A stretch of DNA of 64,000 nt from Blasia pusilla (Eukaryota > Marchantiophyta > Marchantiopsida > Blasiales): contig CM114271.1 in assembly GCA_050084515.1 (NCBI GenBank), positions 60,016,001 to 60,080,000 of the forward strand. Reading direction: 5' to 3'. The notes under the pieces were generated by a model, which did no database searches, was not told the origin of the DNA, and was given only the letters and a program-made list of their open reading frames with translations. Both the position numbers and the translations under genes were made by a program. Each line of letters starts with the position of its first letter. Positions within the stretch are counted from its first letter, which is position 1. Positions 12,901 to 25,550 of the stretch are shown piece by piece.

Positions 12901-15900
12901 AATAATCAATGCTTACAAGTAAAATGGATTTATCCCATAAAAATATCCAAGTTGAAATGACGTTATGGGTGATTTAACAATCTACCATCCGAGAAATAGT
13001 AAATAAACATCAGTTTACCATGGGCCAAAGTAAACGGTAATGGTAAAGATGGAAAATGGGATATTTATATTATGATGCTTATTTATAATCATCCTCCTCT
13101 TCCGTTGGATTTAATTGTGGGCATATTTGCATCCCTAACTCTAATAGTTGTGATAGAGGCATTACGTGTTAGCATTGTAACAATAGAGTTTCACAGTGAT
13201 GACTCAAGATTCTTTTGTCTATTTTGTGATCCTTCTCAAAATTTAATTTAGCCATTAATTATGATATTAAAAATCCGAGGACACTACATATCATTGTTCA
13301 CACATGAAATAACATTATAAACTTTCTACTACAAATAAAATTCCAAATACCAAATGTGTAATATATCATAAGAAAAGTCTTACTAAGAAAGTAAAAAATA
13401 AGAGTTTTTTTTAAGACATTGTATTATTTTATCACATGAATTTAATTATGAGTCTGACATATCATGAATAACACTATGAATCCCATGTGTGTTCGGAGGT
13501 TTGAACTTATACAAAAAGAAGTAAAAAATTATGAATGCATTTATTTTATCATTTTGAGAGGGTTATATGTTTGTTAAGAAATATCTTTTTTTCTTGAGGT
13601 CTTCGTGTGGTAAAATTGAAAGGATACAAAATATGTCAATTCGTTTAGATTCTTATTTAGGTAATCCGAGATTCTACTCTTTTGTAAACAACTTAAATCT
13701 TACAAAAAAAACTCGTAGTTATGGGGATTCTTTGTTTGTAGGCATGTTATATTTTTTATTTCTCAGATTATGGGTATTTGCCACTATTTCCTGCTACTCT
13801 TGTTGATATAGATTGGACTTCTTCTCTTGGTAAGGGAGGGGGGAGGGGATGTGTCTTTAAGCCAATGGACGTTTGCGTTAGAACGACTAAAGTTTTGCTA
13901 TATATCGAATAAGCTTGTTATTCATGACCTAAGGAAGCCATACTATTAGCCTCCAACTCCATTCAAATTTCTTCTGGCCTTTTCTTATTTCATTTCGGAT
14001 TCCCCTAACCCTTTACATGCTTAGTCTCTTGGGTCATGCTATTACCCTATATTATAGGAGAGTGAACTTACGTATTGGAATAATGCGTCACTCTTTACTT
14101 GAGACTTATGGACATACAAAGTAGAATGTAATAAGGGATCAAAGAAGGGGAAAATGGGCAGGTTAAGATGATAAATAGATCTTCACCAAGCCCTTATTAA
14201 TATTTTCTCATGTATAAGAAACCATTTCTATTGAACAATTATTCATTAAAACCTTGTATTTGACAAGAAATGCTTGTGGACCAATACCCATAATGTTTTT
14301 ACATATACCGTACAAATGCATATATAACGTTTCAAGGCTCGGAAACGAAAAAGGTATCTTCTCTTGTAATATATAGATACTAGTCGGTGTGCCGGTACAA
14401 TTACAAAAAATCCAAACCTTATTTCTTTATATCTTCATAATATTTCAAAAATCCTCTTTTTTCACCTCTTCATTTGAATATTCATCTCCATATATTTACT
14501 TCAATAATTAAATAACCTCCAATCCTTCATCCCTAATTTAAGAAAAGTAAACCCATGCCCCTATAGAAGCATACCTTTATTTTCTTTTTTTGCAAGAATT
14601 TATTTTGAAGCCACTTTCATTCATAATAATGAGACACCTTTTCCAATTGAATACATAGATAATAGGATACAAAATTTAGAATCCAAGTTAGAAAGCATAC
14701 CAAGTAGGTACACGTTTAATTATCTTTATGATAAGGGTAGGTAATGGACCACATATTAGACCAACCATACAAGTTTTGTTACAAGATGAGATGAAATAAG
14801 GGATTTATTTTTTTCAGGTACATAGAATTTAGCAAGGATAAGAAAAGCTAGAGCAAAAATCAGAAGGTTGTACTATTAAGTTTCAACTCCTTAGGCTTGT
14901 TTTTTCATCCTAAAAGAAAATAGCATGTGATGCCCATTAACCATCCGTAATCCATCATCTAGGCATTATAATATTAATATAATTATAATCTAAATTGTTA
15001 ATAGATTTGTATGTTTATCTTTTTCAATAATTTCAAGTCATGACACAAATCATCATACCTTTCACACATTGTTTAGAATTCAGAGTTATTAATAAAGAGA
15101 CGCACAAAATGTACATATCAATGGTAGGATTGAGTTTTATCTCAAGTTGCCGTCACGTGTCCCTCAAAAAACAAAATTCACATCAGTGACCCATTTTAGT
15201 GTGGAGAAAAGAAAAGAACACTAGGAGTAAAGAGGGACCATGCTAAGCACGGGCACCTCGCTATATATTTTTGTATTCTAAGATGATGGATTCTTGATCC
15301 ATCAATTACCTCCCTCCCTCGCACTTGTAAATTCTCTCAATACCTCTAACACTAAATGATGTTTCCGATTAACATAGAAAAGGACTATTAGATAGATTCA
15401 AAGGTTCACTCCCCTTTGGCATGTGTATTGCCATTGCTCCAATATTAAAAAATTAGCGAGGACGTGCATGTGCCATGCACTATTTCTTCATGAGTTTGAA
15501 GTATTTTCTTCAAGCTGAAATGGATCATTCATGAAAAGAATATTTTTCAATATCCCGTCGTCACCTTATTTTGGAGTAGGGTGAACATCACGAATATTCA
15601 ACCCTCCAGCAAGTATATAGATTCGAAAAAAAGTGTCCACTAAGACATACGAAATTAATTTACGTCACTCAATTTTATTATGAAAGTCATTATTAGAAGA
15701 AAAATTCTGAAGAAATAAAATCACCCTCTTACACATGCAGATTAATTAATGCATGCTTTTTCTCTTATGTTATTGAATAGATTGCACCCATTTAAGTCAG
15801 AAGTCAGCCAACCGAAGGAGACCCAACAATTGCATGAAACGTCCTAAAAAGACGAAAGAAAACACACAAAAAAGAAGGTTTTTGTCTAAGAAACTTTAAG

Positions 15901-16060
15901 GAAGTCTCCTAAAGCCAAGGAAGGGGAAAAAGTATCTGGATCGAAAGAAAGAGACGTCCCCGTCCCTGTCCCTGCGACCTCGATCCCTCGGGAGGACCGT
16001 CGTTCCTGAACTTGGGTAAGCCTGCGTTCTCCGTCGGCGTGAGGAGTGACGGAGCTAATG
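9930..16060. other. AT-rich intergenic stretch without genes
   Basis: Over 6 kb no open frame passes about 80 codons, and none resembles a known protein. From 11 to 16 kb the sequence is strongly AT-rich with poly-A and poly-T runs. Possible transposon ends are noted separately at 14.4-15.3 kb. Otherwise I see only decayed repeat-like sequence. Confidence 0.6.
14378..15270. mobile_element. Possible short transposon defined by similar inverted ends
   Basis: The left end reads TATATAGATACTAGTCGGTGTGCCGGTAC. The right end, read on the opposite strand, gives TATATAGCGAGGTGCCCGTGC, so both show TATATAG followed within a few bases by a GGTG-GCC-GT block. The same block ends other repeats here, for example near 27,870 and 39,340. 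There is no coding capacity between the ends. They could instead belong to two unrelated insertions. Confidence 0.3.
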
Positions 16061-17660
16061 TAGGCACAATATTGGTTTAGGGTCGGATATCATCCAAAGG
16101 ATTTGACATCCACTCGCGGGCGCGGACGGAAGGGATCTGGAAGTCTGTTAGGACGGAGGGTTTTTTGAGTTTTTGACAATAGGAAATGGGAATCAGTTCG
16201 TTTGGCGGAAGGTGGCACCCGACAAAATGGGGAAAGAGGCAAGGATCGCCGGTCCCAGACTCCCAGCGTCCCACTGGTTCAAGCGGAGTCCTTAACGGGA
16301 AGGCTAGGTTAAACGGCGCCGCAAAGGCTGTCACAGTTAAGCGAAGCAGCAGTGCGCGCTGCAGGACCAGCAGCGTCCTACCGGCCCGCCGTCGCTAGGA
16401 ATGGGCTGTGGCGGGCAGACGAGGGGCGGGCCCCGCTCCCCACGCGCCCTTCGCCGTCCTGGAGCGCCGACGCGTCCCCCATTTATTTCCCGACTGGGAG
16501 GGATGGTTTCGACAGGAAATGAAAAATAATGATTAAAATTGGATCTGTGCGCAGAAGGAGCAGTGCCGTCCCACGCAGGGGCACAAACCCTAGCAGCGGC
16601 CTAGCGGGCATTTCGAAGGACTCCGTTACCATTAACGGAGGCCGTACGCCGTCGACTGGCAAGCCGGGAAGCGCCCGGAAGACGGAGGCGATGATTTGAC
16701 TTCGAGAGCTTTCAGCAGCCGGTTTCGCTCAAACTCGCCGGGAGTGGGAGTGGTGCTGACGTGGCCCCAAGATTATCGCGTTTCCCGGCGCGGGCTTCGA
16801 AGCTGAGAATTATTTCACTTTCCCAGACGATATTCCGCTCGGTGCTGTGGGGCTCAGGGCTCAGGCGGTAAAACCAACCCATTGGGCTTGCTAGTCCAAG
16901 CGACACCCGAGGCAAGCTTTTACCTACCACGTAAATCCGCACCGGAAGTCGAATCCCAGGACGCCACGTGCGCGGGGGCGCTCCTTGCAGATCTCCCGCG
17001 TCCTAGAGTACCCCGTCCTTCAGTTGGCGACTCCGCGATTTAGGTGGGTTGCCAATTCCGGAGGCCCCCTGTGCCTAGCGAGCGCTAGCGGAGGGGAGCC
17101 TTCGGGCAGGCGTATGTGTGCGCGCTCACTTAAATACGTAAGAAACTTCGGGTCTGGCCAGCCGCCTTTAAGATCGAGGATAGCGGAGTTTGTCCGCTTG
17201 CGGCGTCCGATCTCTTCGCCATAGAGGCGCAGCTGAGATTTGGGGAAAGGTGACGACTGTGGGGGGAAATCTGAGCTCGGGAATTTTACCCCCGCGATCC
17301 ATGGAGGCGGGGGTTCTACTAGTATTTCGTTCGTTCGTGGTGCAGCTGCCGCATGTGGAACGCGACGGGAGCCAGCGCCTGAAGTTTTCCAGGGGGAAGC
17401 TCGTCGAGGGGATTTGTGGATAGATAGTCGCAGTAGGAGGACAGTAGAAGCAGCAGGACCGAGTGGTGGTGGGGTTGGGTTATTATAACTGCATAACCAC
17501 AAGAGAGCTCATAACTCTCCGGGCTTTCGTAAGCCTGACTTGCTGGGGTCAGACTGCCAGTCATCAGCCTTTCTGTGCACTCTTAAGTGCTTGGTCGTCA
17601 CTAGTGCTTGGCTTCTGCTGAGGGAAAGGCAGGAAGAGCAGTAGACGAATGGTGTTCCTG
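16061..17660. promoter_or_regulatory. GC-rich upstream region of the HD-ZIP IV gene
   Basis: After 6 kb of AT-rich DNA the GC content rises sharply about 2.8 kb upstream of the HD-ZIP start codon and stays high into the gene. Open frames up to 160 codons occur on both strands and look like composition artefacts. A weak TATA-like word, TTATTATAACTG, lies near 17,478, about 230 bp before a long pyrimidine-rich tract (17,710-17,765) of the kind found just downstream of plant transcription starts. The exact start of transcription cannot be placed. Confidence 0.35.
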
Positions 17661-17699
17661 GATGTCGTAGCAATTCTCCTCATCAGTGGCCTCACCACA

Positions 17700-18884
17700 C
17701 CTTAATCGCGCATTCTCTCATTCTATCTTCCCTCTCTCCCCCCCTCTCCCTTCTCTCCCTGCGCTCCGTCTCGCGCATAGGTCAGTTCGTCTCCCGGACC
17801 TCCTCAGCCTAGCTCTGCTCCGCTCCGCTCCGACGACGCGAGGAGATCGCGAACGACAGCTCCGTGTTCTGTGTATTGTGTTACGCCTTGTTCAGTTCGC
17901 AGCCCCGGCCGTGTCGCTGAGCTTTCGAGTCGCTGCAGGGCGACCGCGTCCTTCGTGACACCTCTGGCTGCCCTACCTCCTCTTCTGGTTCCACCTCTTT
18001 GCGTCTCGTGAAGATTTCACCATAACTCAGAAGATCGCATTTCTGCGTCGCCTGGGTTTCCTCTAGCTACCCAGCTTCTCGTTTCTTGTATGGGTTGTTA
18101 GGGACGCGGGCTCTCCGATCTTGAGAGCAGTGTAGAAGTCTTCCCGAGAGGGAGAGAAAGAGAGAGAAAGGAGAGTCAGCACGACAGGTGCTTGCCTTCT
18201 CTCTCCCTCTTTCTCTCTGGACGTTCAGAGAGAGGGAAGGAGGCAAAAGTCACGTGAAGTCAGTGTTTCTTAATCGTCTGGGTTTCCTCAGACGACTGAG
18301 AAACACTCGTATCACCTGCCTCCCTCACTCTCTCTAGTCCCTTGCTCTCTTCGTCTTTTTCTTTTCTGTTCTTTCTCCCATCTCCACTTCCCTCCTCTCC
18401 CTGAATCGCTCGCAGCTCTCAGTTTGCTCCTTCGCACTCTTTCACCACCACCACCACCTCCTCCTCCTCCTCCATCACTACCAGTAGACCCACTCCCCAC
18501 CCTTGTCGTACGTGTTCGCATTTTCATGAAGCTCGTGGCTGTGAGGCAATGCTAGATTCTCCCTCTCCGTGTACATTCCTCTGATGTGTAGTCGCAGCTA
18601 ATCGTGCTTTCGAAGGTCGGTAACAGCTCGAGGGCCCCCAGGGTCTGCCTGACCTGACGTGGCTGGGCATCGCATCGTCTCTCTCTGGAACTCGAACGGA
18701 CACGTTATTGGGTCGTCGTCCTCTTCGCCGTCGTAGTGGTAGAAGTAGTAGGGGCCGATAGGAAGATAGCAACGAAGCAGCCAGTGTGGGAAAGAGGTCG
18801 AGTGAAGAGGGTGCACCACACCTTGAAGGAAGAGATGAGAAGTGTTTAAGGGTGGGCACAGTGGCTTTCGATAACAGTCCGGGA
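17700..18884 (+). promoter_or_regulatory. Probable 5' leader of the HD-ZIP IV gene, structured and uORF-bearing
   Basis: This pyrimidine-rich stretch (long CT runs at 17,710-17,765, 18,196-18,218 and 18,320-18,480) leads into the coding region. It contains a GA run (18,145-18,175) facing the CT run at 18,196-18,218, an 8-bp hairpin (18,212-18,233) and a long hairpin at 18,262-18,307. Short upstream frames include ATG-GGT-TGT-TAG near 18,088, a 9-codon frame at 18,526-18,555 and ATG-AGA-AGT-GTT-TAA near 18,835. Part of the leader may be removed as an intron, so not all of these need be in the mature message. Confidence 0.45.
18262..18307 (+). repeat. 19-bp leader hairpin with 8-base loop
   Basis: The left arm 18,262-18,280 pairs with 18,289-18,307 around the loop GGTTTCCT. 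Pairing is complete except for one G-U wobble and one A-C mismatch. It sits about 580 bp before the HD-ZIP start codon, inside the probable 5' leader. Confidence 0.8.
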
Positions 18885-21800
18885 ATGAGGTTGGGGGGTG
18901 TGACCGTAACGGTGACAGCAAACGGAGTAGGGCCGAAGTATCTCTCGGAGTTAGCTGGTATGCCATCCGCAGTAATGGCCCCTCCGAGACTTGCGCCACC
19001 CAATCCAATGGCGCGACCTCAGAAGAATGTCTTTACATCTCCAGGCCTTTCCCTGGCACCGGTGAGTTAATTTTTGTGAGAGGATACGTGCACTGAATTA
19101 GTTTCAGCTCAATAGCTTGCGTAGCAGCAGGCACTCCGGGGGGTTCAGTGAGTGCATTTGCTAGAGCTCTCAGCTTTCTGTCATTTCCTAGCTCGCTTCG
19201 ATCGATTGGGCTGCTGCGGCTGCTGGAAGTGCTTGGTGCATTGATACACGTCAGGCTCTCCAGTCGCTGCTTTCAGTGGAGTAGCCTGCAGGTTTGCACT
19301 CGGATAGTGCGCGCTTAGGGTGGTGAAGGTACTGAGCCTACAGTGATTTGATGCAGCCTTCCGGGCTGGAGGGCCAGCCTCAGGTCAGCCAGAGCGCTGA
19401 GAGTGAGCAGGTCAAACAGAAGGCCGCAGATGAAGAGTATGAGAGTAGATCCGGAAGCGACAATATGGAAGGAGGCTCGGGAGACGATCAGGACGCTGAT
19501 CATCCCCCGCGCAAGAAGCGTTACCACCGTCACACTCCTAGGCAGATCCAGGAAATGGAGATGTGAGTTTTCTATCACCCCTCTCATCACTCGAGCAATT
19601 AACTATTCTCTCATGGGCACTTTTATCTCCTAACATTGAGTCCTCTCTCCCCTCTCGATCTTTTCTCTCTTTCCATTAGCATTCTGGTGGTGCAATGTCT
19701 TCCGGGAATTGTTAAAGCAATCTTTAGAGGAGCATATGTCTTACCCTACCTTCTCCTCAATGTGTAGGGTGTTCAAGGAATGCCCGCACCCTGACGATAA
19801 GCAGCGTCAGGAGTTATCGAAGGAGCTTGGCTTGGAACCTCGCCAGGTGAAGTTCTGGTTCCAGAACAGGCGTACTCAGATGAAGGTGATCCTCTACCTC
19901 AATCCTCCTCTTAAACTACACGTGTTCAGTGATATTGGGAAACGTGGAACGCAGCAATGCTGAACTACGTTGCAATTTTCTGATATGTGCTACAGGCCCA
20001 GCAGGAGCGGGCCGAAAACACCTTGCTGCGTTCCGAAAACGAGAAGTTGCGATCTGAGAACGTCAATATGAGGGAGGCTATGAAGAACGTCTCATGCCCC
20101 CACTGCGGAGGCCCGACTGCCATGAATGAGATGTCTTTCGATGAGCAGCAGCTCCGCATCGAAAATGCGCGACTCAAAGAAGAGGTAAGCAACCCTGCAA
20201 CGCCGTGTGTTTCTATGTCTTTGGTAATGCGTCCGGCTTCCGCATGTTTTACGACTAGTTTTGACGTTTCGTACTGTGGATCATTGCAGCTGACGGTGTA
20301 CCGTGAACCCTTGCAGCTGGACCGTGTCTCCGCGCTGGCTGCCAAGTATCTCGGACGACCGGTGCCTCCCATGGCACCCCTCCCTCCAATGGCGGGATCG
20401 TCTTTGGACCTCCAAGTAGGAGGTAGCTTCGGAATGCACTCCGGAACATCGACCGAACTCGTGCAGCAGGGACCTTCTGTGGCAGATGTGGCCACACGAC
20501 CAGGCGGTCTCTCAGACGCTGAGAAGCCTATGGTGGCCGAGCTAGCCATGGCTGCTATGGAGGAACTCGTGCGCCTCGCACAGGCCGAGGAGCCCCTTTG
20601 GATCCCTTCTCCCCTCGACGATGGAAAGGAAACACTGAATTATGATGAGTATGTCAGACAGTTTCCCCGGGGCATTGGTCCCAGGCCCTTCGGGCTGAAA
20701 ACTGAAGCAACGCGCGAGACCGGTTTGCTTCTTATGAATGGAGTCACGCTCGTTGAGACGTTGATGGACAGCGTACGTTGTTCTGTACATACGCCTTCTC
20801 GAGATAAAATTTGGATGGTACCACAACTCTGAATCAGTGCACGTAGCATGTCTAGTTTCGTATCACTGTGCCACATGTGTCGGGATTCTTCTAACTTCCA
20901 ATTGGTCTTGTTCACAGGCGCGATGGACCGAAATGTTCCCTTGTATGGTTTCCCGTGCGCTGACCGTCGAAGTCTTGTCTACTGGAGTGGCTTGTAATCG
21001 AAACGGAGCACTGCAATTGGTCAGTGTTTGAACTCGATGGCCTTCAATTTCTATGGAATTGTTGCACTCAGTCCATTGCTAACTCGCCTTCCCTGTATTC
21101 TCAGATGTATGCGGAGCTTCAGGTATTATCACCACTGGTCCCGACAAGGGAATGCTATTTCCTACGTTTCTGCAAGCAACACGCCGAGGGAGTGTGGGCC
21201 GTCGTGGACGTTTCCGTTGATAGTCTGAGAGATAATCCCCCGCCTGCGCTCATGCGCTGCCGCAGACGCCCGTCCGGCTGTCTAATCCAAGACATGCCGA
21301 ACGGTTATTCAAAGGTAGATCTGCAGTCTGTTCTTTTTCTGTTGATATTGCGTTAGCACCTGCGTCTTGACCTGCTCAACGCCAGATTTCACTCCCGAGT
21401 CACGTACTAAAGTTTTTGAGATCGGATTCGGTACAGGTTACGGTTTTGGAGCACATGGAGTATGACGACAGAGCTGTCCACAGGATGTACAGATCATTGG
21501 TGAATAGTGGTCAAGCTTTCGGAGCGCAGCGATGGCTCGCGACTCTTCAGAGGCAGTGCGAGCGCCTGGCGAGCATGCTTGCTACCAATTTGACTACCAG
21601 AGATCTTGGTGGTAAGTTTAACCCTTGGTTGAACCGCAGTGGTGAATTTGTACTGTAGAATTGCAGCCTCTACGAACGAGAGATACTGTATGATTGCATT
21701 TTCTGATCTCTTGTATGGTTCTTACTCGTCGATCCTCTTTGCCAGGCGTTCCAAACGCGAACGGCCGCAGGTCCATGCTGAAGCTTGCCCAGCGCATGAC

Positions 21801-22778
21801 GAACAATTTCTGCGCGGGCGTGAGCGCCTCTACCGTCCACACATGGACTACCCTCTCCGGAAGCGGCGAAGATGACGTGCGTGTGATGACTCGTAAAAGT
21901 GTGGACAATCCCGGTGAGCCTCACGGCATTGTTCTCAGCGCCTCTACCTCCTTGTGGCTGCCTGTTGCGCCCCAGCGCGTCTTCGAGTTCTTGCGGGATG
22001 AGCGCCTCAGACATGAGGTAAGACACTGAGGCCGGCTGCAAATGTTACAGTCAGGTGCAATGTTAACTGAGCAGTCTCATTTATTTCACCGTGCTCCTAA
22101 TATTTCCTGTTCTCACGTTTATCCGGCATGTGCAGTGGGACATCCTTTCGAACGGTGGTCTCGTAGCGGAGATGGCTCACATTGCCAAGGGCCAGGATCC
22201 CGGCAACAGTGTTTCACTTCTTCGTGTAAACGTGAGTACTCAACAATTCCGAGGCATTTGGGGATGTGTTCTCTTTGTGCTTCCGTAATTAGGTCTGATT
22301 GCTGATTTGATCACCATTTGGTGAGAAAATGGTCGAGTTAGAAAGTTAATCGCAACTGATTCTGAATTGGGAGACCTCGCATGCTCAGGCCATCAATCCC
22401 GGTCAATCGAACATGCTCATCCTTCAGGAGAGTTGTACCGACGTGTCTGGTTCACTTGTCATCTACGCACCCGTTGACATACCAGCCATGACGCTGGTAC
22501 TCCAAGGCGGCGATCCAGCGTACGTTGCCTTGTTGCCTTCCGGATTCGCCATCCTCCCGGATGGACAAGACAATCGACTGTCACTGGGGGAGGTGAGCGG
22601 GCTGCCAGAGAGTCCTAGGAGAGCAGGTGGAGCGTTGCTGACGGTTGCCTTCCAAATCCTGGTTTCGAGCGTGCCTTCTGCGAAGCTCTCGCTGGAGTCC
22701 GTGAACACTGTAAACAACCTCATTAAATGTACTGTACAGCGGATCAAGCATGCTTTGAATTGCGATCACGAGGGCTAG
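18885..22778 (+). CDS. Class IV HD-ZIP transcription factor (GL2/ATML1/PDF2-type), 11 coding exons
   Basis: Exons: 18885-19061, 19357-19562, 19768-19885, 19996-20184, 20317-20772, 20918-21019, 21105-21314, 21437-21611, 21746-22017, 22136-22231, 22389-22778. All introns are GT-AG and all junctions are in phase, giving 796 residues, normal for the family. In order: an N-terminal tail; an acidic [15 protein letters not shown] stretch; a homeodomain at about 112-169 with [12 protein letters not shown] in helix 3; a leucine zipper-loop-zipper at about 168-230 with the class IV CPHCGG loop (Cys201, Cys204); a START lipid-binding domain from about 297 to 530; then the START-adjacent domain, ending in the usual [11 protein letters not shown]. 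Family members are nuclear activators that bind L1-box sites and specify epidermal identity. The ATG at 18,885 is the first in-frame one after upstream frames; the ATG at 18,960 (771 residues) is an alternative. Exon 5 has two in-phase acceptors, at 20,290 and 20,317. No lesion is seen. Confidence 0.96.
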
Positions 22779-23100
22779 GTGGTCTGTAGGGAAAGGTAGA
22801 GCAGACTCCCTGGCGTTTTCAGATGTAGGTTGACCAGGAAGGGGGATGTGAAATATGACAAGGGTAGTAGTCTCGTCCGGAAGCAGGAAGCGGCACAGGG
22901 GGCACGAGCTCCTTCGGTAGCAGTACAACTCGGAAGATTTTCTGCATCCAGGGGTCGACGAAGTAGACACGCGTGCTTGCATTGGCGCGATGTTTGAGGG
23001 GTACTCAACACCTTGTCAAGCTCACCGTGCTCCCATTGATCACGGTGTTGATTGCTCGTCCTATTGAGCACGGTGTTGAGTGCTCCTCACGTCGCACCGG
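22779..23100 (+). promoter_or_regulatory. Probable 3' UTR of the HD-ZIP IV gene with competing stem-loops
   Basis: At 23,003-23,081, ACTCAACACC (23,003-23,012) is complementary to GGTGTTGAGT (23,072-23,081). CACCGTGCTC (23,023-23,032) is complementary to GAGCACGGTG (23,066-23,075). The two right arms overlap, so the stems exclude each other. A second copy of the right arm (CACGGTGTTGA, 23,041-23,051) can also pair with either left arm. No clear AATAAA signal was found, so the UTR boundary is not fixed. Confidence 0.4.
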
Positions 23101-25550
23101 CTGTAGGCCTGTTCAGTCTGCCGGGATTAAGCAGCAGCGCAGCTAGGTTACATGATGGCGATGATGACAATAATGTCCAACCAAAACCTCCTTTGGGGTC
23201 CTTTTACCAGACTTTGCATTGGAACGGACGCGTAGGAAATAGTCAAGAACGCACCACAGATGCCTTTGCTAAATGGTAGGGCATTATGCACCCGAGTGTG
23301 CGTGTGCGCCATCTCATGCCTTCTGAAGGCAAGCGCGCCTTGCACACTGAGTTGGAGCATGTGTCTCACCACTCTGCGAGGCTAGTGGTTCGGGCATTGA
23401 CTTTCTTCCGACCTCCCTCTCCCATTCTAAAGATTTTCATAGCTTTTTACTAGACTCTCCACCCCATGACTGCTCGGTGCTGCGGTATGTACACTTTTTG
23501 AATCGACTGCAGTAAAAGTGGAGTTTGTGTAGCCGTCTCTTTTTGACCATCCCATGGTTTTGTGTTAAGTGTACCAGCAGGTTCATTGCGTGAATTCGAA
23601 CGTTCTCTTTTGAGTTGTCAAACATGCACCTCCCCTTGCACACTCTGTGACGATCGCAAAACTGTCCTGAGGGAAATGGATGCCATGAATTTTTTCTGAG
23701 AGCAGTGGACTTGAATGTTTGCTCATCTGAATCTCCGTTACAAGAAAGCTTAACGAAAATGGAGCAATATTCGTGAACAAATCCAGTCTTCCATTTGAGG
23801 AGCAATTTCCGAAGATCATTGAAGATTGACAGTACAGAATGATATCATCTCAGGCCGAGTATTTGTACCATTGTATTTTCCCGCCAGGTGAAGGAAAGGT
23901 TTAGGAATTCTCTTCATGTCATTCGGTAGATACGTGCAGGTGAAATAATAGAGTGTAGGCCCACAACTCAGTGGAGCGCAATCAATTGTATTCCCTTGGT
24001 TCATGGAAATTAACGTAACAGTGAGCGCACCAGAGTAAACCAGAACTGGAAAAATCGTCGGGGTAGCTGCGATGTTGCAGTGGAATAGTTTGTCCAGTCT
24101 GGAATCGTAGTGGGATCTTGCACCATTGACGATCCGTTGCCCTACTCTTCATGTGGATGTCAGTGCCATGATATGATAATCTGACACATGGATAGTATAG
24201 AGCCTGTCATTACGGAAAAGCTCACATGCACCGCGCTAAGCGCTGAGAGGTGAGTCTGCCATGCCAGTAATTAGAACGCGACAGATGCAAAGTGATAGCA
24301 TTAAGAGGCATGAGCCCGATGTCACTAGGAAATTATGACATGATATATATCTGAACTGGTACACGAAGATTGAACCGTATATTCGGTGGAAATTCTCTCG
24401 CGGCGCGAAGGGAGACTCGGGGACCCTGATTCATGGTCGAGAGCAGTTACCGCACTTTCTTCTAGGAGCATTCACCTTTCTAATGATCACGTAAGGAAAA
24501 AGAACTGGAGTCGGAATGCTTGGGATTGTCGAGGGATTCACTCATCTTCGTCATGACGATGAGTCATTCCAATGTGGCTTTGGACAATCACTGCACGGAA
24601 GAAACCTGAAACGATCTGTGACGTGCAATGGAACCGCGACATTGTAGATGTAAGATTCCCCGGCGTTTCGAACCCTCGCCGCTTCCTCCCGATCCAGATA
24701 AACCGAAGACGTTCGTAGGACCTGTCCCTCCTTTCTCTTTGACATCCACTCCGATTTGACTAAATATCGGGCGCGTGCACCGAATGTCGCGGGACACTAC
24801 GCATTGTCTAGGGCAGCCAAACCCCTGGGTGTCCAATTTGGTCAGACGCATGTACCGATAAGCATCATAGGCTGTAAAGTTGCATTCTCTACAATATTTA
24901 TTTTCTCGCAGCATGACGACGCTGCTATCCGTGAAGGCTACCGGTACTGTGTATTGCCCACGTTTTCAGTGCGCGAAACGGGATCTCAATAGAGTAGTAG
25001 TACATTGTATAAGTCGAATCGGAATTCAATCCCGGTTCAAAGTTGGTGCTCGACTGGGAAAAGATGCAGCGTCGGATCTGGCGGGCGAACTCCGGTTCGG
25101 CAGTTTCGCCTAGGTTGTGTCCCCATAGGCAGAGAATCCACCTGGGAGAAGGATGAACGACACATGGAATAGATCCGGTTGGCTATGTACTTATCTGCAA
25201 TATTCAGTGTCCGGCGAATTGGGCGTTGAATCGAGGCTGTAAATGTCAGAGATTGACCTCGGTGACTTAGGCGCCTGTAGGCGATGAGCTCAAGGACAGC
25301 AGCAGTCGCTAGGCAACGTCTGTCTAATGGCAGCATTCGTACCGGAAGCACACGCTACTGCCCCAAGGCAATGGACAGTAGTCGCTTGCTTGGCGCGGGC
25401 GACGCCTTCGAGCAGATTTGTGGAGTAGTGGTAGGCTTTTGTGGCTCCTTATCTGTAATTATGCGCGACGCCTCTCCGTTTCGTCGAAGATGTCCCTCGC
25501 GCATCGCAGGAGTCCCGCCTCAGTCCTGGCAGAAGAAAGCTGAGCTGAGC
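23101..25550. other. Intergenic, no gene recognised
   Basis: The sequence is of mixed composition, with scattered open frames of 60-120 codons on both strands. None has a recognisable domain and no splice-compatible chain was found. The beginning may still belong to the HD-ZIP 3' region. Confidence 0.45.

Noticed and set aside
13567-13806. 79-codon hydrophobic frame in AT-rich DNA
   Set aside because: Its composition follows the AT-rich background (Phe, Leu, Ser, Tyr) and it shows no motif or context.
19319-19350. Earlier acceptors for HD-ZIP exon 2 (TTAG at 19,318 and CTACAG at 19,343)
   Set aside because: The first runs into an in-frame stop (19,324-19,326) and the second does not match the phase of exon 1. 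The acceptor at GATGCAG, with the exon starting at 19,357, is in phase.
19987-20832. Single 281-codon open frame inside the HD-ZIP gene
   Set aside because: It is exon 4, a stop-free intron 4, exon 5 and the start of intron 5 read through. Splice sites and family alignment support separate exons.
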